Shown here: piece after piece, positions 56,946 through 64,000 of the stretch
Position numbering within the stretch: the first letter of the stretch is position 1
How the letters are laid out: each line of letters starts with the position of its first letter
Assembly: GCA_037576215.1 (NCBI GenBank)
Contig: JBANDB010000011.1
Span: 1,240,001-1,304,000 of the forward strand
Direction: 5' to 3'
Length of the DNA: 64,000 nucleotides
Source: Armillaria gallica
Taxonomy: Eukaryota > Basidiomycota > Agaricomycetes > Agaricales > Physalacriaceae
The notes under the pieces: model-generated
The model's input: the letters and a program-made list of their open reading frames with translations, nothing else
What the model was told of the DNA's origin: nothing
The model's database searches: none
Translations under genes and position numbers: made by a program

Positions 56946-59593
56946 ATCTGCGATGTATCGTAAAACATATCGCTCATCATAAATACTCTAGACATACCCG
57001 GACGAGTAAGTGTGAAGGCCACACTACTGCGTTGATTAGTCAGTTATTGACGTCCGACGGCTCTTGATGTTTTCCTACTTACAGAGAGATTTTATATTGA
57101 ATCCCGCGAAGGCACAGTCGCTTGAGACAATGATAACTGATAGTCTCGTAAACCTGACTCGACGATCCGTACTATGAGGACAAGTCGTTTGATGGAAGCA
57201 GAATAACACTGACAGTTGAATCATCGCGCCTATGGAGTTGATACCAAACAACGACAAGCAAGCAGGTCCAGGCTCCCGCTGCTTTCCATACTTCCATCAT
57301 GTCCGCTAAGCTCTTCTCGTGCGTAGCCCAAGCTTGGACGCGCCCAGTAATGTGAGGGTATTTTGTGCCCGTATCTGGGTGCTGCTCGTTCCAGTCGTTT
57401 TCCGGGGCTAGATGGACTACTCGCGTTGTCGGGCGTAGAAGAAATAGTTCTATCATTGAAAGTCTCAACAGCAGCAATCCAACGGAGACGACGTTGGAAC
57501 AGTGTCCGTCGTGAGTGGACTTTCAAAGTGTGTCTCTTTGCACCTTTTTCATGAATTACTCGACAACAACGATAGGTCATTCGTCGACAAAGGCTTCTTG
57601 AACCTTTGATTTAAGCAGAGATTTTCCGATGCTTACCTTTGGGAACGGCGTTACATGGCTCTTGAGACCGCAGTCTGAATCAGTGAGGAAGTAAAGCCGT
57701 GGTGTGTTGACGTCTGTCATAGCGCTTAGAGGTCGTCGTTAACATCTTCTGGCAGACACAGTCCTTGCCGATCTCTTCAAAATTTGAACTTGATCAGTAG
57801 CCGAGCAAGCCAGTCGTCGACCTCGGCCTATTTCTCCTCCGAGATCTGATTTTGTCAAGTTGGAAGGCAAGAGCATTTGTCATATCGCGGACTTCAGGCG
57901 CTTATACAGCGCATGCATCAACAGCTTTCATCAGCTAGAAGGATGACGTCCAGTATCTGGTTCGGGTATAACGACTCTGCGATGGATCCACGTTCTATAT
58001 GGTCGAAATCAAAAGAAGCAAACTTTATCCAGTTTTCCTGGCATATAATACTCCGTATGTTTTGTCTTGGATGGAAGACACGATCATGTGCTTACTCCCT
58101 GCCATAAGTTCATTTGCTCCGGGTTTGCGGGCGTTATCTCGATCTGCATTGTTCGCTTGATTGTTATCGTCAAAGGTACGGCATATTTGACGCACGTACC
58201 TTTCTTTTCTTAACTGATCTATCCATCCAGCTCATCGTCCGCGGAGTATATAGGACATGTTCTGTGGGGCTTATCCACCTGGTTTGCGTGATGATTTTCA
58301 TCAGGAGCACGGCGAATTCTCTGACCAAGGGAGATTGGTGGGTATACTCTTTTGGTCTCTATTTATGTTCGATCATCAGCATGCTGATTGTGCCACCGGA
58401 AGTTCGACCTCCGGACTCTAGACTCTTTAATTCCGTTCCTGAACAAAAGCGTAGTTGGCTCCGTACGGTACTCTGTATGTGTCGAATTTTTACAATGAGA
58501 CGTCGTGTATGCGTGTTACTGATATGGGCCTGTGTAAGGCTGCAGGTGCCAACATGCGCGTGTACGACATATGCGCCTATGCAACTGCGGATTGAAGAGT
58601 TTCTGTCGTCTGTACGTAGCTTTCTGCTTTTGTCAGGTTTTTGGCTTAGGCTATTCCTAAATTTAGTGGTAGAAGAGCATCGTACGCCCGTACGCCGATC
58701 CCGCCTCCTAGCCTTTTAGTATCGAAAGTGATTTGAGAAAAGGCCGGATGTAACTGAACTTGCCAGGCAGTATCGCAGATTGCTCACACGCCAATCGCAG
58801 GCGCAGTGTTTTCTAAGCAACATTTGTGGAACGCCCATCCTTCCGCAGCTCCTCCACGCATGTAGTACGGACCCTGGTCCGTTGCCTTCTAAGGGACATC
58901 GATCAGAATAAAAAACCCCTCCTCCTCCTCCTTGGTTCTCTTCCCAACCTGGGGTCTTGATCAGGACGACAGGAGATTGACACAGCATCCTCCTAATTCT
59001 CAAAACAACCCACCGATTAGATAGGCTCGTCCCGGTGTGCCTTCATTAAGGACAGTACCAATCTAGCTTGAACAGTTATGCTTGGATGAATGACCGTAAA
59101 ATCGCATCTTGTACGTGTTTGCCTCTGGCAATATTTCCTCTTCAGATGTGCGTTCATGCCCGCTTATATTCGTCTCTCAGGGTATCAATGGAGCGCCGTC
59201 AAGTAACTTTTCCAGATGTAAGGTGCAAACTTCATGTTTCACAATGATTGACGGCTAATCTGGCTAATCTGGAATTTTTTCCAGTCATAAACTGTTTTCC
59301 GCTTGTCAAAGAATCACGATCATCTAAGCCGAAGACGGCGAGCCTAACGTTCGACGAAGCTACGAGGTTAGCTGTTGGTTCTCTTATGTTGTTGTTTTAC
59401 TTGAGCTATTCTCCTAGTTCGCAAACGGCCCTTGTCTGCGTCACCCAAGCGAGACTAATATCTTCGACGTGCATGGTTTTTTCTTGGCAGCCGTATATTG
59501 AAATCGGGGGCTCCTCCTTTACGCCATGACCCTCCCCTATCATGTCGATCGTCTTTAAATATTCCCTGTCCACGCTCTGACCCACCAGTGAAG
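56946..59593. other. No confident gene
   Basis: Several short frames. At 58114-58719 a plus-strand stretch rich in hydrophobic residues (LSIQLIVRGVYRTCSVGLI) could be the remains of a membrane-protein gene, but stops and lack of clean splice sites prevent a model. A (CTC)n-type run lies at about 58918-58935. Confidence 0.35.
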
Positions 59594-60346
59594 ATGCGTT
59601 TCTCCCTCTCTCTCCTCGTGTTGCCCACCCTCGTCGCCTTTGCTTTCGCTGACCCGGCCCCCGCCCCCGCTCCGGCTCCAATTCCAGCGTCATACCACCA
59701 AGTCAATGCTCGCGACCTGCGCATCCGCGCCAAATACCCAGAGTACTTCGGCAAACGCACGGCCCCCTCGAGCGGGCCAATCTGTCCAAGGTCTATGAAG
59801 CGTTCGCTTCCGGCTGATGCGACCGATGTCCCACCAGAGCAAGTCCTCCATGCCGCGGAGATGGCTGCCTTTTTGATTGGTGGAGGAAAATTTGTGTCGT
59901 ACGTACCACATTTCTAGGGTCCACCTGGTTTGCTCATCAACGTTCAGGGCCAACGGAACCCACTATTTTGACGAGCACTTCATGCGTAAGCACGAGAAGG
60001 ACGCCGCCAAGTTCAAGGCAGGAGCACCCAAGAGTTGGCACGACTCCCTTCGGGACAAGGTTACAGCTGCGATGCTGGATATCTCGCTCCCGGTGTACAA
60101 AGTGTGGAGGAACCAGTGGAAGGACCCCGAGGCTATTCTCTATCTCGCTCCCAGGTGAGCTACGCGTGATTTAATGACAGCTAGGGTGAAGCTGACGCTG
60201 AGCGCTACAGCACGGCACTTCGCGCCAAGGACCTACAAGCCTTGGAGCTGGCGTTGTTGGAAGATCCCACTTTCGAGGAGATTTACATCGAGGGCTACAG
60301 GGTTACGAGGCGATGGATGGAGGCGGCGGTGGAATATGCCTCCTAA
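59594..60346 (+). CDS. Small secreted protein, unknown function
   Basis: Three exons join in frame: 59594-59898, 59948-60154 and 60211-60346, giving 215 aa. The N-terminus MRFSLSLLVLPTLVAFAFAD is a textbook signal peptide, probably cut after AFA. It is followed by a Pro-Ala repeat (PAPAPAPAPIP). The mature part is charged, with TKYPEYFGK-like (AKYPEYFGKR), ANGTHYFDEHFMRKHEKDAA, LPVYKVWRNQWKDPEAILYL and EEIYIEGYRVTRRWMEAAVE. One N-glycosylation site (NGT); few cysteines. No family recognised; an extracellular or wall-associated role is inferred from the signal peptide only. Introns are GTACGT...TTCAG (49 nt) and GTGAGC...TACAG (56 nt). Confidence 0.8.
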
Positions 60347-60701
60347 GATGGGTCCTAGCGCGGGAGAGTTCTAGATCGTTCAAGTCACTTCACTCGTACC
60401 TATGCCGCTGATACACTTTAGATCGTCAGTGTTCTGGGCTATCGTCCCGTTTTACTTCATATTTCAATCGTTATATCCCTTATACCCTTTTTTATGTCGT
60501 TGAGTTTCGTTTGGTGTTTATTCGTTGCGAATTTTGTTGATGATAGTCAGAGTATTTGTGCTTCTGGCTCAAAACGCTCCTTACTTCCCAAGCCTCGGAC
60601 TGTGGATGCGTATTTCTGTTCGATTGGCACTGAACAGGATAGGGGAATCCCCAGGATCTCCTAAAGCAGGCGTCGTCGTCCCCTTTCCACAGGATAGATT
60701 G
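60347..60701. other. 3' region of the secreted-protein gene
   Basis: T-rich downstream DNA up to the edge of the second retroelement. No gene seen. Confidence 0.4.
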
Positions 60702-60806
60702 ATTTGCGTACTCGACACGATTGGACTAGGTGTATGGGCGAAAAAACCGAGGGGTTTTTTTCCTGCCCAACGCATAGAAATGGGGAGTTACGTGCTATGG
60801 ATCCCC
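60702..60806 (-). repeat. Outer 3' direct repeat (putative B2)
   Basis: 105 bp repeated at 61033-61137 with no difference seen. It contains AAAAAACCGAGGGGTTTTTT, a short hairpin running into a T-run. Confidence 0.85.
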
Positions 60807-61032
60807 CACGTCTATGTACGTCGGACAAAGTAGACTTGGAGAGGGTGGGTGGGTCGCGTTTAATGTATACTTGATGTTTGACAGAGCCTTGTTGTTGACA
60901 AAGCTCAGCTCGGCTGTGTTTCCTCTCAGCGAAGTGAGAGCTAAGAGAGAAATCAAGAATCATCACGTGCTAACTCGTACGCAAACCCTATTCTGAGACT
61001 TCGCTCGTACCTCACATACTCTCAGAACGTCA
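60807..61032 (-). repeat. Core between the repeats (putative A2)
   Basis: 226 bp between the two 105-bp repeats. It contains the small inverted repeat CTCTCAGCGAAGTGAGAG near 60926. The split-repeat model predicts a copy (A1) at the 5' end of the element, beyond 64000. Confidence 0.5.
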
Positions 61033-61137
61033 ATTTGCGTACTCGACACGATTGGACTAGGTGTATGGGCGAAAAAACCGAGGGGTTTTTTTCCTGCCCA
61101 ACGCATAGAAATGGGGAGTTACGTGCTATGGATCCCC
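61033..61137 (-). repeat. Inner 3' direct repeat (putative B1)
   Basis: Identical by eye to 60702-60806 at an offset of 331 bp. It lies about 150 bp downstream of the recombinase stop. Confidence 0.85.
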
Positions 61138-61293
61138 AATGCTGCAGGAGTCTGAACGACGCATCCAAAGTGCGTGATCCCCAAGTGATAGGAGAGAAGA
61201 ATCAAGATACAATAAGGATGAAGTAATGCGGTGGAAGTAGTAGTACAATTACAATAGATCGAACAAATACAATGGATCGATGAGTCAATGAAA

Positions 61294-62550
61294 TCAACGG
61301 ACACGAGGCATCGTGTACCTAATGAATTGCTCATGAATTTGCGGGTTAGCTTGCATATACGGAGCCAAAATTTGAGCATGTTTTCGAAGATAGAGGGTGA
61401 AGGCATCACTCTTCCAGCGGCCAATCGTTTTTACGACATCGAAAGGGATGCCGCGCAGGAGATACTCGAGTGTTGCACCGATGCGGATGCCGTGACCTTG
61501 TAAAGGGTCCATTTTAGCGTCTTTGAACACTTTGTGTAAGCGGGTGAGGAAGGCAGGCTTGGTCAAAGGTCGGAGCCTTTTCTTATGAATGTAAGAGAAA
61601 AGAGGCGAGGTCGCAGGAGGTGCATTCACGGAGAAATGATTTTTAAGGAGCGTCTCGGGATTAGAAGGTCCATCTTGAGCTGCCCAGAAGACGTCCTCTC
61701 CTTGGATACTGGCCTTGGTTCTCGGGAGGAAGAATACAGTCTGTTCGAACTTGTTTCGATCTCGAACCTAAAATACTTCAGTTAGGCACAGAGGATACTA
61801 AGGTCTCGTGACTGTTTGTACCTTCCGTACATCTGATCTTTTGCAATGAACAAGCGGGTCGAAGCATCCCAAATTAGTCAGTGTGAACTCTCCGAGACGT
61901 GCTCCCGAATAGAAAGTTGTTGTGAGGCATGCGGCCACAGCGGCGTCGAGAGGGACTGTAAGGTCTAGATGATCAAGCAAGGTTACTATCGTCTCGATAG
62001 TATAAGGTAATCGTCGCTTCCTCCTTGAATCTGGCGGTTGAAGACAGCATGCTGCCTTCACCAGAGAAGAAGTTTTGGTGTCATTGATGGTCCATGGCAG
62101 ACCATGCAAGACATGCCATGCTCTGACGCCGTGGAGGTAATTTGAGAGAGTTCCGCTGGCATAGTTACCTGCCATGGTGGCGAGGAAACTCGAAATGACA
62201 TTAGCACTAGCAGGACAACGAACATCCTCAGATATATTTCTGGCATCACAGAAAACGTGGTAGAGCAGAAGTCCGGAGCCGTAGGTTTCGAGGGTGTTGT
62301 CAGCCCATGAAAAGGAAAGGACGTTGAAGATACGAGCAAGATCTACATCAGAGAGATGAGCAGAGTTTGCGCGGCCGTTAAGTGGCCTCCATTTGATCAG
62401 TCGTTCACGCGCCAAGCAGTGAGGATGGAAAGGAGATGGTCGAGGCGCATGGGAGGTGTGATAGGCTCTCGGACGCGATGTAGAAGGCTGAAAACGGTCT
62501 GGAATTTGTTGTGGGAATGGATGAAGAACTTGATGTTGAGGTTGGGACTC
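61294..62550 (-). CDS. Tyrosine recombinase of the second retroelement
   Basis: Two exons joined by a 54-nt intron (GTACAAAC...TATTTTAG, 61768-61821). The N-terminal domain has ADNTLETYGSGLLLYHVFCD and YASGTLSNYLHGVRAWHVL. The catalytic Arg I lies in YSGARLGEFTL. After the intron come HGIRIGATLEYLLRGIPFDV, which holds the His-x-x-Arg of box II, and then RWKSDAFTLYLRKHAQI with the nucleophilic Tyr. All catalytic residues are present. The start is unclear: the frame overlaps the end of the RNase H frame in another phase and is open upstream to 62988, so an intron or overlapping frames may join them. Confidence 0.75.
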
Positions 62551-62554
62551 GGGC

Positions 62555-64000
62555 TCAGTAGTAGTCTTCGGAATACAGAGTTGGAAGCCAGTCGAACTCA
62601 GGCTGAGGGACAGGGGAATGGGTTCGTACTTGACAGATCTTGGGAGAGGGGACATGGTTGTTGAGTTTTCGGTCTGAGGGAGTAATTTGATCGTCGAAGT
62701 TAACGATGAAGGGGAGCAACTCGTCTGGGATGGAGATGGGTGGGAGGAGCAGAGCCTCGGAAGGGTAAATGCCTCTGGAGGGGTCATCAGCCGGGTTGAC
62801 GGCACTAGTGACGTATCTTGTATGGACATGGAGGTTGCTGGAGCTGAGGAAATTGTGTATCCGTCGGAAAATGTTGTTGACCTCGGGATTTCGGTGGCGG
62901 CCATTCCACCAGCCCTCGACAATAGATTTGTTGTCTCCATAGAGTTTGACGTGGACTTCTGTGAGTTCTGAACAAAGCAAGGATACACTCAATGTAGTAG
63001 AGGGATAAAATCGTCGAACTTACGTAGCATTGGGAGTGTTCGTACAAGAAATTCGAAACCAAGTCCCTCGGCCCATTGTATATCTCGTTTTTCGGATTTC
63101 CATCCTGGGAGAAGTCGCCATGCACGCCATCTGTTTCCAATGATGATGGCAATTCCAACACCGGAGCTTGCATCTGAGAACGCATTGATATCGATGACTG
63201 GGCATGGCGTTGGGATGGGACGAGAGGGGTTGGAAAATAGTTGGGATAACCACCAGTTGAGGTCGGGGATGGTGCTTTTTGGTGCGTGTCGTGGAAGGAA
63301 AGGACGGTCATAGGCAACTGCAAGAAACTTTTCAAGATTGGTGAGGTAAGCTTGACCCATGGGGATAACACGGGTGGTATGTAAGAGCTTTCCGTATAGT
63401 GACTGAATGTCAGAGAGGATGTGGACATCGGTTGCCAACCAATCGTGGATAGTGGCAATGTATTTCTCTCTCTTTTCGGGTGATAGGGAGATGGATCGAG
63501 TCTGCAAATTCCAGAGAAGGCCCGTGAATGGGAACAAAGATGAAAAGGGAATGTCCTTTTTGATCTTCCATGGGATACCAAGATCTTGCGATATGGTGTC
63601 GATGTCTTTGAAGTTGTAAGTAAACATGGCATCAATGGGATCGCGTGAGGAATCTCCTGAATGATCTCGAATGGGGAAGGCACAGTCTTCATCAAACTCT
63701 TCGAAGTGACCATCTGGGAGAAGAGCACCTTTCCACCATAAACGGCCTCCTGATTGCTGTTGGCCACCTTCGAGAGATATGCGACATCGGAACTCAAGAC
63801 GTAGATTATTATACTCTTCCAAATATTTAAGAAGTAACCTGAGGAAACAGTGATCATCGACCCATTTTGAGATTGGACCAATTCCCTCAGCACAAAAAAT
63901 ATCAGTGCCTGCATCGCTAACCAGTCCGTAAGCCCCAGAACCGGAAGTTTCGCCAAAAGCAACACATGGGTCAATAGCAAATTCATTATCAGAGAGGCGT
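62555..64000 (-). CDS. Reverse transcriptase / RNase H of the second retroelement (partial)
   Basis: The frame is open at the window end. It begins in the RT palm with GSGAYGLVSDAGTD, and WVDDHCFLR is the xxDD catalytic pair at about 63875. Then come GILWNLQTR-like (TGLLWNLQTRSISLSPEKRE), the connection region, and RNase H starting DINAFSDASSGVGIAI with its Asp, then IQWAEGLGFEFLVRTLPML with its Glu. A 56-nt intron (62968-63023, GTAAGT...TTCAG) leads in frame to LTEVHVKLYGDNKSIVEGW with the next Asp, and NPADDPSRG. It ends at TAG/TAA near 62555. No stops interrupt it, so this copy may be young. The N-terminal RT lies beyond 64000. Confidence 0.8.

Larger units (their letters stand above)
60702..64000 (-). 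mobile_element. Second tyrosine-recombinase retroelement (3' part)
   Basis: On the minus strand the order is reverse transcriptase (open at the window edge) - RNase H - tyrosine recombinase - paired 105-bp repeats. The coding motifs look intact and two short introns are inferred. It is clearly a different family from the element at 3-12.6 kb: the RT/RH and recombinase sequences share only the catalytic motifs. The end at 60702 is set by the outer direct repeat. Confidence 0.8.

Noticed and set aside
58114..58719. A 201-codon hydrophobic plus-strand frame resembling a membrane protein
   Set aside because: Similarity to known fungal membrane families is too vague, and neighbouring exons with clean splice sites could not be found.
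59406..59953. Minus-strand frames over the secreted-protein gene
   Set aside because: They are antisense shadows. The plus-strand model has a signal peptide and two in-frame introns.

Overview
The window looks like nuclear DNA of an Agaricomycete (mushroom-forming basidiomycete). The signs are: genes broken by many 32-75 nt GT-AG introns, F-box proteins of the N-terminal F-box plus leucine-rich tail type, a Zn2Cys6 regulator, an NCS1 permease, Dal5-type transporters, and tyrosine-recombinase retroelements (gag / reverse transcriptase-RNase H / recombinase) of the kind common in these fungi. I cannot name the species. All gene models were spliced by hand from reading frames and splice sites; none has transcript support.

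Layout. (1) 1-12.6 kb is repeat-dominated: three copies of a dispersed ~1.3-kb repeat, and a decayed DIRS-like element (about 3.0-12.6 kb) that other elements have entered. A ~2.6-kb insert splits its reverse transcriptase. A 2386-bp TIR element with a TACC target duplication splits its recombinase. That element contains a ~0.7-kb foldback palindrome, which itself contains a 501-bp solo LTR with a 5-bp duplication. (2) 12.6-16.2 kb holds a small coiled-coil gene and an F-box relic. (3) 15.8-35 kb is a segmental-duplication array of a Dal5-like transporter and an F-box gene (four transporter copies, three long F-box copies plus one fragment). The spacing is about 5.6 kb in two intervals. One F-box copy is inverted, one transporter and one F-box copy are pseudogenes, and one spacer carries a 380-bp hAT-type MITE. 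(4) 35-57 kb is more ordinary: a hypothetical gene, a RAI1/DXO-like decapping-nuclease gene, two further F-box genes, a Zn2Cys6 transcription factor with a one-base break, an intron-containing tRNA-Arg(ACG), and a complete ten-exon purine-cytosine permease. (5) 59.6-60.3 kb is a small secreted protein. (6) 60.7-64 kb is the 3' part of a second tyrosine-recombinase retroelement on the minus strand, running off the window edge.

How it fits together. The intact array genes encode anion:cation symporters of the allantoate/nicotinate permease family beside F-box substrate receptors. They appear to be amplified as a unit rather than as a known pathway. Both retroelements end, downstream of the recombinase, in a pair of ~105-111-bp direct repeats around a unique core. 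That is the B1-A2-B2 half expected of split direct repeats. Each repeat contains a hairpin plus T-run. The clearest structural finds are the four-level nest at 9.2-11.6 kb, the repeat pairs at both retroelement ends, and the transporter/F-box array.
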